Positions 17,434 through 26,061 of a DNA stretch of 64,000 nucleotides are shown here, in pieces. The DNA is from Oscillospiraceae bacterium (GTDB lineage: Bacteria; Bacillota; Clostridia; Oscillospirales; Acutalibacteraceae). Every line of letters begins with the position of its first letter. Within the stretch, counting starts at the first letter, position 1. Location: contig DPVM01000008.1 in the NCBI GenBank assembly GCA_003526845.1, positions 62,001-126,000 of the forward strand, written 5' to 3'. The notes under the pieces are model-generated. The model made no database searches. It was not told the origin of the DNA and saw only the letters and a list, made by a program, of their open reading frames with translations. The translations under genes were made by a program, and so were the position numbers.

Positions 17434-18150
17434 TTGAACAACTTATTTATACAAGGAGTACTGTTTGAATGGAATGAAATAGAGCCAAACAGCTACATCA
17501 GGACTATTGAGTCCTTGCGTGATGTAGAAAAAATCGAATTTCAAAGCCCCGTTTCGCTGTTTGTAGGCGAAAACGGAACGGGAAAATCGACATTGCTTGA
17601 GGCAATTGCCGTTGCACACGGTTTTAATCCCGAGGGCGGCACAAAAAACTATGTTTTTTCAACTTATGATTCTCATTCCGAATTATGCGATGCAATACGA
17701 ATTGCAAAGGGCTACAGAAAAGAAAAATGGGGATATTTTTTGAGAGCGGAAAGTTTTTATAATGTTGCCACCCAAGAAGAAAAATATGCCGACATTGCGC
17801 ACCCGTCAATGCAATATCACAAAAAGTCACACGGAGAAAGTTTTTTGGATTTGGCACAAGACAATATTAAGTCAAACGGCTTGTATTTGCTCGACGAGCC
17901 GGAGGCAGCCCTTTCTCCGCAAAGGCAGTTGACATTGCTGACGCAGATATACAAATGCGCAAATGATGGCGCGCAATTCATTATAGCTACACATTCTCCG
18001 ATTTTGTTGGGTATTCCCAATGCTCAAATATTTTGCTTTGACAACAGCAAAATACATACATGCACCTACGAGGAAACCGACAGCTATAAGATTACCGAAA
18101 TGTTTATAAACAATCGCAAAAGCTTCCTCCAAAAACTCTTGGATGAATAA
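17434..18150 (+). CDS. AAA family ATPase (SMC/OLD-like predicted ATPase)
   Basis: A 238-residue P-loop ATPase with Walker A GENGTGKSTLLEAIA near residue 43, a short coupling domain, signature-like DLAQDN, Walker B LYLLDEPEAAL, and a switch histidine in FIIATHSPILLG. This layout matches small predicted ATPases (COG3910-like) of unknown role. Start is uncertain: TTG at 17434 is preceded by GGGGGA, while a TTG at 17395 would overlap the exchanger gene and has no ribosome binding site. No nuclease or toxin partner is adjacent, so an anti-phage role cannot be argued. Confidence 0.75.
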   Translation: MNNLFIQGVLFEWNEIEPNSYIRTIESLRDVEKIEFQSPVSLFVGENGTGKSTLLEAIAVAHGFNPEGGTKNYVFSTYDSHSELCDAIRIAKGYRKEKWGYFLRAESFYNVATQEEKYADIAHPSMQYHKKSHGESFLDLAQDNIKSNGLYLLDEPEAALSPQRQLTLLTQIYKCANDGAQFIIATHSPILLGIPNAQIFCFDNSKIHTCTYEETDSYKITEMFINNRKSFLQKLLDE

Positions 18151-18172
18151 TAATTAAAATGCTTTAAATAAA

Positions 18173-18205
18173 ATCATAACCACCGGTTCAACCGGTGGTT
18201 ATGAT
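18173..18205. terminator. Perfect 16-bp inverted repeat
   Basis: Two 16-bp arms (starting ATCATAACCACCGGTT) are exact complements with a single-base centre, followed by TGTTT. It lies just after the ATPase gene and is probably its terminator, though the nearly loopless palindrome could also be a protein-binding site. Confidence 0.6.
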
Positions 18206-18257
18206 TGTTTAAGCATTCTTTTCCTATCATCAATGATGAAATAATACTCCAAAGTAT

Positions 18258-18303
18258 CAAAAAGTAACTCCCAAAGCGTCAACTTGACACTTTGGGATTT
18301 TTC
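18258..18303. terminator. Bidirectional terminator between convergent genes
   Basis: CCCAAAG-C-GTCAA pairs with TTGAC-A-CTTTGGG, flanked by AAAAAGT on the left and ATTTTTC on the right, so it can stop transcription from both sides. Confidence 0.75.
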
Positions 18304-18341
18304 TTGGCACTTTTGAATTACTTATGTTTGCACTAATATAG

Positions 18342-19376
18342 TTATTTTGCATCCTTTAAGGGTGCTTTTTTTCGTACTTTTAGTCCGCATAGAAAACGAA
18401 ACAGATTGTTGCTGTCCATAATTTTGGATACAACGATGCTGATTAAATAACAGAAAGTGAAAATCAAAAGGATAACCAGTATCGGATTGGTGATGCCGAG
18501 TTTGCTTACAAAAAGCCAGCGGCTGCCAGTCATCAGAAAGCCGTTGAGAAGATAAATTTGCAACGAGTATTTACCGCTGAATATCAGTGGTTTTCTGATT
18601 GCGGACGGTACTTTGACCAGCGTAAAAAATCCTGCGATGCAAGTGCAGGCGGTGAGCGCAGAAATATACTTGCCGATACAATCATAAACGCCCGGCGCAT
18701 AGTGGCGCAGTACGCCAAACGACAGTGCAAATAAAAGTACGCTGCCGAGCGTGAGACAAAGAAGGCGCTTCTTTTGCTTTACCTTTTGAAAGTCGAACGA
18801 CTTTAGCATTATGCCGATGATATAATATGTAGCATTATAAATGACATTGTTAAGACTGCAAATGCTGGTTATGTCAAAGGCTGCGGAAATTGCAACAAAG
18901 ATGCCAATCAGCAGTATGCCGAATAAAGAACTTTTTTGAATCAGTTTTAAGAACAGAGGCGCCAATGCAGACAGTACAAACAGCGTGTATAAAAACCAAT
19001 AGGTGCCCGATGAATAGCCCTGAAAGAAAAGTTGAAAGACAGCGCTTTTTAAGTCGACTTGTCTATTAACAATACTACTACCGGCGATTTTGCACACAGT
19101 GGCAATTGTACTGAAAACAACATAGGGAACCAAAATGCGCTTTGTTCGAGAAAGAAGGTATTGTCCGTAGTGCTTTTCATGATAAGTGCACAAAAAACTG
19201 GAAATGATAAAAAACATGGGCATTTGGTACGCATCTACAAATAATTTAATAGATAAACACCACGGAATTGCTTCCAAGTTAATTGGATAAACAATGATAG
19301 AGTGGCATAATAGAACAGATAGAATTGCAATGCCTTTTAGAATATCAATCAGTTCAATGTGTTTTTTTGCGGGCAT
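18342..19376 (-). CDS. Acyltransferase 3 family membrane protein
   Basis: A 344-residue integral membrane protein with about ten helices. The N-terminal KKHIELIDILKGIAILSVLLCHS contains the D..KG motif and the conserved histidine of acyltransferase-3 proteins, which O-acylate surface glycans or lipids. I chose the ATG at 19376, preceded by GGAGA. The longer frame opening at 19457 begins upstream of a strong -35/-10 pair, so its first residues cannot be transcribed from that promoter. It converges with the ATPase gene and stands alone. Confidence 0.83.
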   Translation of the reverse strand: MPAKKHIELIDILKGIAILSVLLCHSIIVYPINLEAIPWCLSIKLFVDAYQMPMFFIISSFLCTYHEKHYGQYLLSRTKRILVPYVVFSTIATVCKIAGSSIVNRQVDLKSAVFQLFFQGYSSGTYWFLYTLFVLSALAPLFLKLIQKSSLFGILLIGIFVAISAAFDITSICSLNNVIYNATYYIIGIMLKSFDFQKVKQKKRLLCLTLGSVLLFALSFGVLRHYAPGVYDCIGKYISALTACTCIAGFFTLVKVPSAIRKPLIFSGKYSLQIYLLNGFLMTGSRWLFVSKLGITNPILVILLIFTFCYLISIVVSKIMDSNNLFRFLCGLKVRKKAPLKDAK

Positions 19377-19424
19377 AGGTTGTGTCTCCATGTAATACTT
19401 TATTTTGTATATTCGTACTTGGTA

Positions 19425-19453
19425 AGTATAGCAGGTATAAAATCGTTTGTCAA
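19425..19453 (-). promoter_or_regulatory. Promoter of the acyltransferase gene
   Basis: On the minus strand: TTGACA, 17-bp spacer, TATACT, an almost perfect vegetative promoter. Predicted start near 19418, giving a leader of about 40 bases. Confidence 0.8.
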
Positions 19454-19540
19454 ACAAAGCAAACTCGCCGGCAGAAACCCGGCAGAGGTGAAACTTCGAT
19501 GATTTTTGTAGAGTTTGATTTTATAAAACTTGAGAAAAAG

Positions 19541-19577
19541 AAAAAAGCCTGAAATCGACTTGATTACAGGCTTTTTG
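19541..19577 (-). terminator. Terminator of tRNA-Ser
   Basis: On the minus strand, AAAAAGCCTG pairs with CAGGCTTTTTT directly after the tRNA 3' end. Confidence 0.85.
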
Positions 19578-19668
19578 TGGCGCAGCGGGTGGGATTTGAA
19601 CCCACGGGCGCACGAAACGCACGATGGATTTCGAGTCCATGCCGTTATGACCTCTTCGGTACCGCTGC
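19578..19668 (-). tRNA. tRNA-Ser (anticodon CGA)
   Basis: On the minus strand: acceptor arm GCAGCGG/CCGCTGC, discriminator G and an encoded CCA end, T-arm GTGGGTTCAAATCCCAC, a long class II variable arm of the type expected for serine, and anticodon loop CTCGAAA giving CGA (reads UCG). Total 91 bases. Confidence 0.95.
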
Positions 19669-19699
19669 ATTTTTGACTTATTAATTTTACCATTATAAA

Positions 19700-19728
19700 T
19701 TGTATTTGTCAAATAAATATGCTATTAT
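19700..19728 (+). promoter_or_regulatory. Candidate promoter of hisHF
   Basis: TTGTAT, 17-bp spacer, TATTAT, about 50 bp before hisH. Confidence 0.45.
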
Positions 19729-19781
19729 ATATTAAATTATTTTAAAAATTTCTTATTTTGCGGCAAGAAAGGTAAATAATT

Positions 19782-20393
19782 ATGGTTGCAATCATTGATT
19801 ACGGTGCCGGAAATCTGCAAAGCGTCAAAAAAGCGCTTGATTTTCTTGGATACGAAAGCGAAATTACTATGGACAGAGAAAAAATTCTCTCTGCCTCCCA
19901 TGTCATTCTTCCCGGTGTAGGCTCGTTCGGCGATGCCATGGCATCAATCAGGGAGCGTGGACTTGAGGACATAATTAAACAGGCGGCGTCGGGAGAAAAA
20001 CATTTTCTCGGCATTTGCCTCGGTCTTCAGCTTATGTTTGAAAAGAGCGACGAAACTCCCGGTGTTGAGGGACTCGGCATTTTTAAGGGTGATATTGTCA
20101 AAATTCCGAGCGAAAACGGACTTAAGGTTCCGCATATTGGTTGGAATTCAATCAACCTGAAGCAAACCGACGGCATTTTCAACGGTATTAAGGACGGCAG
20201 TTATTTCTATTTCGTTCATTCGTATTATCTTAAGAACGCCGACGCGGATGTTGTTGCGGCAACGGCTCAATACGGCGTTGAAATTGAATGTGCAATTCAA
20301 AAGGGCAGGGTTTGCGCAACACAGTTCCACCCCGAAAAAAGCAGTGAAACGGGACTTCGACTGCTCAAAAACTTTATGGAAGCGGAGGATTGA
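19782..20393 (+). CDS. hisH: Imidazole glycerol phosphate synthase, glutaminase subunit
   Basis: Class I glutamine amidotransferase that supplies ammonia to HisF in histidine synthesis. The 203-residue length is standard. Visible: [11 protein letters not shown] at the N-terminus, the oxyanion/nucleophile stretch [11 protein letters not shown] with the catalytic Cys, and FHPEKS with the catalytic His and Glu. Its stop is 4 bp before hisF. Only these two his genes are present here; the rest of the pathway must lie elsewhere. A surface-sugar amidotransferase role, known for HisH/HisF paralogues, is possible but not indicated by the motifs. Confidence 0.94.
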   Translation: MVAIIDYGAGNLQSVKKALDFLGYESEITMDREKILSASHVILPGVGSFGDAMASIRERGLEDIIKQAASGEKHFLGICLGLQLMFEKSDETPGVEGLGIFKGDIVKIPSENGLKVPHIGWNSINLKQTDGIFNGIKDGSYFYFVHSYYLKNADADVVAATAQYGVEIECAIQKGRVCATQFHPEKSSETGLRLLKNFMEAED

Positions 20394-20396
20394 GCC

Positions 20397-21155
20397 ATGT
20401 ATGCAAAAAGAATTATCCCTTGCCTTGATGTCAAAAACGGCAGAGTTGTAAAGGGCGTTTCATTTGTAGATTTGAGAGATGCAGGCGACCCGGTTGAGTG
20501 CGCCGCGGCGTATGACAGGCAGGGCGCGGACGAGCTTGTTTTGTTGGATATTACAGCTACTCACGAGGGCAGGAGCACGATGGTTGACATTGTGTCGCGC
20601 GTTGCAAACACAGTGTTTATTCCGTTTACTGTCGGCGGCGGCATCAAAACCGTTGACGATTTTAAGGAGCTTTTGCGTGCAGGAGCTGACAAAATCAGCG
20701 TTAATTCAGCGGCTGTAAGAAATCCCGATTTAATCAACGAGGCGGCGTATAAATTCGGCTCGCAGTGCGTTGTGTGTGCGATTGATGCAAAAAGGCGCGA
20801 AAACGGCGGCTGGGAGGTATATCTCAACGGCGGCAGAATCCCGACGGGTATTGATGCCGTTGAATGGGCGATTGAGGCAGAGCGCAGAGGCGCAGGCGAA
20901 ATTTTGCTCACTTCCATGGACTGCGATGGTCAGAAAAACGGCTACGATATAGAACTTACCGCCGTTGTCAGCGAAAATGTAGGCATTCCCGTTATTGCAT
21001 CGGGCGGTGCAGGCAAGGCAGAGCATTTTTACGATGCTTTCACAAAGGGCAAGGCCGACGCTGTGCTTGCGGCAAGCCTCTTCCATTTTAACGAACTTCC
21101 TGTTCCCGAGCTGAAAAAATATTTAAACGAAAAGGGAATACCCGTTAGGCTTTGA
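20397..21155 (+). CDS. hisF: Imidazole glycerol phosphate synthase, cyclase subunit
   Basis: TIM-barrel cyclase that uses ammonia from HisH to make imidazole glycerol phosphate and AICAR. 252 residues, standard length. Seen: the first catalytic Asp in [12 protein letters not shown], the second in CAIDAKR, phosphate-binding VGGGIKT and ASGGAGK motifs, and the [15 protein letters not shown] loop. Translated together with hisH; an acyltransferase gene follows after 4 bp. Confidence 0.96.
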   Translation: MYAKRIIPCLDVKNGRVVKGVSFVDLRDAGDPVECAAAYDRQGADELVLLDITATHEGRSTMVDIVSRVANTVFIPFTVGGGIKTVDDFKELLRAGADKISVNSAAVRNPDLINEAAYKFGSQCVVCAIDAKRRENGGWEVYLNGGRIPTGIDAVEWAIEAERRGAGEILLTSMDCDGQKNGYDIELTAVVSENVGIPVIASGGAGKAEHFYDAFTKGKADAVLAASLFHFNELPVPELKKYLNEKGIPVRL

Positions 21156-21159
21156 TTTT

Positions 21160-22149
21160 ATGGCTGAAAAAAAGATAAATAAATGTCTTAATTTTGCAAA
21201 AGGCGTTGCGTGCATTCTTGTTGTATTTATACACTGCCAATTTCCGCCACCGGTCGGAAGGTATGTGATAAGCATTGCAAGGGCGGCTGTGCCGCTGTTC
21301 TTTATGGTGTCGGGCTATTTTTGCTTTTACGACGACCGACAAAGGCTCTTTGAACGCCTGCCGCAGAAAATAAGGCATATCGCAAGACTGTCAATCGGCG
21401 CAGTGGTGCTGTATATTGTGTGGGATTTGGTGAAACTTTTGCTCACACAGTCGTCATTTTATGCGTGGACAGGAAAATTCACCGTCGATTGGCTGTTTCA
21501 ATTTTTAATTTTTAATAATACGGATGCGATAAATACGGCGTTGTGGTTTTTCTTTGCGCTTTTGTATTGCTATGGCTTGTATTATGTGATAAACAAGCTT
21601 AATTTGCTTGGGGTATTTTATCGGCTGATGCCGATATTGTTTGTTGCATTTTATGTTTTACTGCACGCGGCTGATTTGTTCGGCAAAGCCGTGCCGACAT
21701 GCTTTTACAGAAACGCGTATTTAGAGGGCTTGCCGTTCTTTTTGCTCGGAAATCTGCTGTTTAAGCACAAGAAAAGAATTAAGCGCCTCGGCGTTAAGTT
21801 TGCTTTGCCGTTCACGGTTGCAGGTGCGATAGGCAGTATCGTTGAGCAGTCAGTGTATGCAAGATGGACTCCGTGCCTGTATTACACCTCGATTTTGCTT
21901 GTCGGCGGCGTGTTTATGCTGTGCGTAGTGTATGAGGACAGGGAAATATCGTCGCCTGTTGAAAAACTCGGCGGCAAATACTCGCTTTATGTTTATTTGT
22001 TCCACCCGATGATTTTCGCCTTACTCGGTATGATTGAGCTAAACAGTGAGCTTTGGCGCTATTTGATGCCGTTTGTCGTGCTTTTACTTTCGATAATCGG
22101 CTCGGTTTTATATGTTAAAATCAAAGAAAACAAAAGACAGCGTATGTAG
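21160..22149 (+). CDS. Acyltransferase family membrane protein
   Basis: A 329-residue polytopic protein of the acyltransferase-3 type: KCLNFAKGVACILVVFIHC holds the conserved histidine, and RAAVPLFFMVSGYF and the C-terminal YLFHPMIFALLG are also typical. About ten helices are predicted. Likely O-acetylates a surface polysaccharide or transfers another acyl group; substrate unknown. It starts 4 bp after hisF, close enough for co-transcription, although no functional link to histidine synthesis is known. It is not a close copy of the acyltransferase at 18342-19376. Confidence 0.8.
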   Translation: MAEKKINKCLNFAKGVACILVVFIHCQFPPPVGRYVISIARAAVPLFFMVSGYFCFYDDRQRLFERLPQKIRHIARLSIGAVVLYIVWDLVKLLLTQSSFYAWTGKFTVDWLFQFLIFNNTDAINTALWFFFALLYCYGLYYVINKLNLLGVFYRLMPILFVAFYVLLHAADLFGKAVPTCFYRNAYLEGLPFFLLGNLLFKHKKRIKRLGVKFALPFTVAGAIGSIVEQSVYARWTPCLYYTSILLVGGVFMLCVVYEDREISSPVEKLGGKYSLYVYLFHPMIFALLGMIELNSELWRYLMPFVVLLLSIIGSVLYVKIKENKRQRM

Positions 22150-22175
22150 TGTGTTGAACTGCATACGCTGTTTTC
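22137..22175 (+). terminator. Terminator overlapping the acyltransferase stop codon
   Basis: ACAGCGTATG pairs with CATACGCTGT, followed by TTTCTT. The TAG stop lies in the loop. Confidence 0.75.
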
Positions 22176-22192
22176 TTATGTGTTATTTAATT

Positions 22193-23905
22193 TTATTGCG
22201 AAATTCTGAAAACTTTTACACCGTGCGGCGGAATGTTTGTAGAAATAGCATCGTTATGCGTGTAATCATTGTCCCACAAATTGTGGATTTGATAATCTGC
22301 CGCTTTTTCAAAGCCGAGATATTCCTCGTTTGCCAAATCGTCAATATTAAGTTCAACGGACTTTGGCTTTTTTGATTTGTTGAAAAAGCAAACAACAGTG
22401 TCGCCGTTGTTTAGCGGCCTTGCAAGAATATCAACCGAGCCTTGCTTGCCGATTTTTTTAGCCGGCTTCATAAGCGGGTCTTGGTCGATTAAAATGAGGC
22501 TTTTGTTTGTAACAATGTCAAGTATAACCTTGCTGTCGTTTGTGCCGTCAAGGAGTTTTCTGATGTCGTTTCCGAGCACAAGCGGTGCCGCCATCATACA
22601 CCAAAGGGTGAAATGCGACCTGTTTTCCTCAAATGTGAGCTTTCCGTTTCCGACCTCGAGCATATCGGGGTCGTTTGTATGTCCCGGTCTTGCGTATTTA
22701 TAAAGCTTGATATTGTGATTGTAAATATGTAAAATGCTAAACCAATTCGGTGCAATATCGGGCGTTGTGCGCCACATATTGCCTGCCTTTGCGCCCCAAA
22801 TGTACGGCTTTGAAAATCCCCATTCGCATATTGAAAATGTGATTGGTTTGATTTCTCCGCCGGTCAGCTTTGCCCATTCGTACGACGCGGTTTTGAGTGC
22901 GTCACTCATTCGCTTGTATTGAGTGTATGCCGAGTCAGCCTTGGTTACTATCGGATTTTGCAAAACAAGCGTATTTACGCCGCTTTCAAGCTGAATTTCG
23001 GCTTGAAGTCTTGCATCGGGTGTAAACGATCTCCCGTTTGGGAAAAACAGCTCGTAAACCGTTCCGTTTATTACAACCTGCAAGTATTGGCGTGAGTTGA
23101 GCTTTGCCTTGTGATAGTGAACGGTGAGAATATATTTGCCCGAAACGGGTGCGTCAAATTCAAACGACGCAGTGCCTGCATTGTGGTTTAAATAAGCCAT
23201 TGCCTTGCCGCTCGGCACATTACATTTTACTGTTCTTGCCATGCCTGTGTACGCCGCCTTTTCGGGAGTCAGGCGGATGCTTGCTCTTTCACCCGGCTTG
23301 TTAATGTCGAGATATTCAATCATCGGCGATAAGCCGGATATTTTTTTGTTGTGGCAAAAATCGTATTTGAGATATTCAATACCCCATGACGCAAAGGTTT
23401 TTGCATCCAAAAGCTCGTTGCCGAGCGATGCGGGCAAATCCTCGCAGGTGAGTGTGCCGTTTGACGAATAAATGCCGGTTTTAAGTCCGAGCGCGTTTAT
23501 TCTTTTGCACAAGCCCTCAATGCCTGAGGGGAACGATTCAAGGTCGCCTTGGAGCATGCCGTTTTTGTCACGCATTGAACTGTGCCAGCAGTCATCAAGG
23601 TTTACATATTTATATCCTGCGTCGGCAAGCCCTGTTTCTTTCATTGCCTTTGCTGTTTCAATTATGGTGTCCTCGTCGATATGGTTGCGCAGTGTGTTCC
23701 AGCTTGACCAGCCCATCAGCGGAGAAGGGGAAACGCCGTTGTCATAATCATCCTCGTTTTCAATATCTATTGTCAGCTTTGACGAGCCGAGGTGCTTGAG
23801 CGCACAAATCGGGCATTTGCCGTCTGCCTTCATTGCGGCAAACCATATGGCAAAGACAATTATTGCGATTATTAAAATAACAGCAAGTATGATTAAAAAT
23901 GTCAT
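22193..23905 (-). CDS. GH27 alpha-galactosidase with inserted carbohydrate-binding-like domain, membrane-anchored
   Basis: A 570-residue glycosidase. A hydrophobic N-terminal helix (residues 1-25) not followed by a clear cleavage site suggests a membrane anchor. The GH27 barrel begins at PLMGWSSWN; the nucleophile is Asp182 in YLKYDFC and the likely acid/base Asp383 in WRTTPDI. Between these, residues about 200-325 form an extra beta-rich module (FEFDAPVSGKYILTVHYH and VVINGTVYELFF) resembling a CBM35/CBM6-type fold, so the binding domain sits inside the barrel sequence. GH27 enzymes cleave terminal alpha-galactose, or sometimes beta-L-arabinopyranose. The start overlaps the upstream gene's stop by 4 bp. 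Confidence 0.87.
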   Translation of the reverse strand: MTFLIILAVILIIAIIVFAIWFAAMKADGKCPICALKHLGSSKLTIDIENEDDYDNGVSPSPLMGWSSWNTLRNHIDEDTIIETAKAMKETGLADAGYKYVNLDDCWHSSMRDKNGMLQGDLESFPSGIEGLCKRINALGLKTGIYSSNGTLTCEDLPASLGNELLDAKTFASWGIEYLKYDFCHNKKISGLSPMIEYLDINKPGERASIRLTPEKAAYTGMARTVKCNVPSGKAMAYLNHNAGTASFEFDAPVSGKYILTVHYHKAKLNSRQYLQVVINGTVYELFFPNGRSFTPDARLQAEIQLESGVNTLVLQNPIVTKADSAYTQYKRMSDALKTASYEWAKLTGGEIKPITFSICEWGFSKPYIWGAKAGNMWRTTPDIAPNWFSILHIYNHNIKLYKYARPGHTNDPDMLEVGNGKLTFEENRSHFTLWCMMAAPLVLGNDIRKLLDGTNDSKVILDIVTNKSLILIDQDPLMKPAKKIGKQGSVDILARPLNNGDTVVCFFNKSKKPKSVELNIDDLANEEYLGFEKAADYQIHNLWDNDYTHNDAISTNIPPHGVKVFRISQ

Positions 23906-25077
23906 AACAAACCGATCTCCTTAAAATAGTCAAGTTCACGCTGTGCCGCCTCGAATGATTCGGCAGTGCCGATTTCAGCCACGGTCGATGCAACAAAGTC
24001 GCGTCGATGCTTTAGGTTATAAAAAATTCTGCAAATCCAGGCAAGGGGAAGAAGCCGCGGCCTGCCGTTTATGAATTTGATGTACGGCAAATCCTTCATC
24101 TTCGTGTATGATGGAAAAAGCAGTCTTAATTTCGTTTTGAATTTTGACGGTTTTTTGCCGCTTTCAAGCTCTTTGCGCTCAACAACTGCGGCAGTGTTTC
24201 TGTTTGCGTTGCCGAATGCGCCGAACGAGGACAAAAACTCCTCAGTCATTGATGTGTCGATACCGTAATCTTTGCCGCTGCCGAACCATTTATTGCAAAC
24301 CGTCAAAATCAATTTGGCAAACTCGCAAAGTCCGATATTGTCGAGAAATGCGAGCACCTCGTCATAATCAATATCAAATTTGCGCTCCATAACCGCCAAA
24401 TCAAGTATAAGCTTGATTCCTGCGCCGTAAAACCAAAAATGGTGCGCAATGTGAGTGATTAAATACGCAAAATGATAGCTTGGGTCGAACTTGCCGCGGT
24501 ATTCGTCAAACTCGGCATAATTAATAGCGTCGAGAAAGCCGTTTTCCGCATTGCTGTTGCCGACTTTGCCGCTGATGATTTTTGTGTGCACCTCAATGAG
24601 CACGCCGTCCTTGACATAATCAAAAACGGGGCCGTTGGCATTTTTGATTTCAAATCCGCTGTTTAAAAGCGTCTGCTTTGTCAAATCACGGTTTTTTTCG
24701 TCGATAAGCACATCAATATCGCCCATAGCCCTTACCTCGGGAACGGGGTAGTATATGCGAATTTTGGCGCCCTTGAAAAAAACATGGCGTATTTTGTTTT
24801 TGCAGAGCGCATCGTCAAGCTGTGTCATCACCTTTGTTTGGTCGTCAAAGCGCATTATCGTTTCATAAAAACCGTTTTCAAAAAGGCTGTATATATCGCT
24901 TGGCACAATATCTTTGTTTGCGGCGTTTTTGATTACGCTGAATGCAACGGCAATCAAATTTTGCTCCCTGCAAACAGAAAAGAGCCTTGAATAATCAACG
25001 CTCTTATCAAGATTTAGTGTTTGCCGATTTAAATAAGCATTGCAAATTGATATTAAATATTTTTCTTCTCTATTCAT
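23902..25077 (-). CDS. Nucleotidyltransferase-fold protein (NTP_transf_5-like)
   Basis: A 391-residue soluble protein. The segment FFKGAKIRIYYPVPEVRAMGDIDVLID contains a nucleotidyltransferase-type D-x-D (GDIDVLI), followed by LIEVHTKI, the pattern of the uncharacterised nucleotidyltransferase family PF14907. Members often occur near surface-polysaccharide or peptide-modification genes. No substrate can be assigned. It is the first gene of a two-gene unit with the GH27 gene (4-bp overlap). The ATG at 25077 lacks a clear ribosome binding site. Confidence 0.75.
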   Translation of the reverse strand: MNREEKYLISICNAYLNRQTLNLDKSVDYSRLFSVCREQNLIAVAFSVIKNAANKDIVPSDIYSLFENGFYETIMRFDDQTKVMTQLDDALCKNKIRHVFFKGAKIRIYYPVPEVRAMGDIDVLIDEKNRDLTKQTLLNSGFEIKNANGPVFDYVKDGVLIEVHTKIISGKVGNSNAENGFLDAINYAEFDEYRGKFDPSYHFAYLITHIAHHFWFYGAGIKLILDLAVMERKFDIDYDEVLAFLDNIGLCEFAKLILTVCNKWFGSGKDYGIDTSMTEEFLSSFGAFGNANRNTAAVVERKELESGKKPSKFKTKLRLLFPSYTKMKDLPYIKFINGRPRLLPLAWICRIFYNLKHRRDFVASTVAEIGTAESFEAAQRELDYFKEIGLL

Positions 25078-25093
25078 TCTATTAATTAATGCT

Positions 25094-25810
25094 TTAAATA
25101 TAATTGTTTTCGTTCAAAAAGGTATGAGCGGAGCTTAAAATGTTTTTGTCGTTGTCAAATTTCAAAAGGCTCATTGCTCTGTCATATGTCAGCCAAATAT
25201 AATCCTCGATTTCCTCAGGCTGAATGACAGTATTTACATCCTTTGTTGTGCCGACAAAAATTGAAACCTGTTTTTCAATCTTGTCCTTAATTTTATATTT
25301 TGACACGCTTTCAAAGCCGTCGATTATATTAAGATGAATACCTGTTTCCTCAAGCACCTCGCGACATGCGGTTTGCTTTTTTGTTTCGCCCTTTTCGATA
25401 TGACCTTTTGGAAAGCCCCAATGGGCAGAGCGCTTGTTTTTAATTAAAAGATAGCGCACCTCACCTCTAATATCTCTGAACACGACTGCGCCGCAACTGC
25501 TTTCGTAAAGACATTCAAGCGAATAGGTTGGAAAATCCTTTTTCAAATTAATATATTGCTTTATATCGTTGATAATGAAGCGGGTGCTTTTCGGAGCCAC
25601 AATCCAAATGAATTTTTTGTTTCGTCTGTCGCTGAGAACGGCGATAACTCGTCCGTCAAAATTGCGAACAGGATGGTGTATTCCCATTATGAATGCAGTT
25701 TGATTTTCGTTTGAATAAACTGTGCCGTAATTCAAAGGATAAGTGAAGCCCGCCCCATCATCAGAGCCGATTGGGTTTGTCACCCTGACTCTAACATATT
25801 TTCCGAGCAT
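25094..25810 (-). CDS. Nudix hydrolase fused to an inorganic pyrophosphatase-like domain
   Basis: A 238-residue two-domain protein. Residues 1-100 (GKYVRVRVTNPIGS, YPLNYGTV, FDGRVIAVL) resemble the short clostridial inorganic-pyrophosphatase-like family. Residues 105-238 form a Nudix domain with a complete Nudix box, GHIEKGETKKQTACREVLEETGI, of the diadenosine tetraphosphatase/MutT type. It probably hydrolyses a nucleoside diphosphate derivative; substrate unknown. I chose the ATG at 25810, preceded by GGTGGTGA; a GTG at 25855 in the same frame has no ribosome binding site. Confidence 0.8.
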   Translation of the reverse strand: MLGKYVRVRVTNPIGSDDGAGFTYPLNYGTVYSNENQTAFIMGIHHPVRNFDGRVIAVLSDRRNKKFIWIVAPKSTRFIINDIKQYINLKKDFPTYSLECLYESSCGAVVFRDIRGEVRYLLIKNKRSAHWGFPKGHIEKGETKKQTACREVLEETGIHLNIIDGFESVSKYKIKDKIEKQVSIFVGTTKDVNTVIQPEEIEDYIWLTYDRAMSLLKFDNDKNILSSAHTFLNENNYI

Positions 25811-25886
25811 TGTTTCACCACCGATAAATGCGGGTCGAAATTTGTCGCGACCCACAAAGATAACATAAATTTATTATACTAAAAAA

Positions 25887-25912
25887 ACGCCCTTGTTACA
25901 AGGGCATTTTTT
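25887..25912. terminator. Terminator-like hairpin upstream of the Nudix gene
   Basis: GCCCTTG-TTA-CAAGGGC flanked by A7 on the left and T6 on the right. It could back up the terminator at 26014-26044 for the giant minus-strand gene. The stretch 25912-26010 is extremely AT-rich with no other feature recognised. Confidence 0.65.
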
Positions 25913-26010
25913 AATTTATATATTATATCATTAATATATCGGCTGATTTGAAGCTAATTATTATAATTTATATATTATATAGTATTATTACATTATATAT
26001 AGGCACAAAA

Positions 26011-26044
26011 AAACAGCAGGTCTTTCGACCTGCCGTTTTTTGTT
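26011..26044 (-). terminator. Terminator of the giant secreted-protein gene
   Basis: GCAGGTC-TTTC-GACCTGC with A-rich sequence on its left, which is the U-tract on the minus strand. Confidence 0.8.
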
Positions 26045-26061
26045 TAACTATCAGCTGTTAA

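Noticed and set aside
17434..18150. Anti-phage defence ATPase
   Set aside because: No nuclease, toxin or second defence gene is next to it; the protein is a lone small ATPase.
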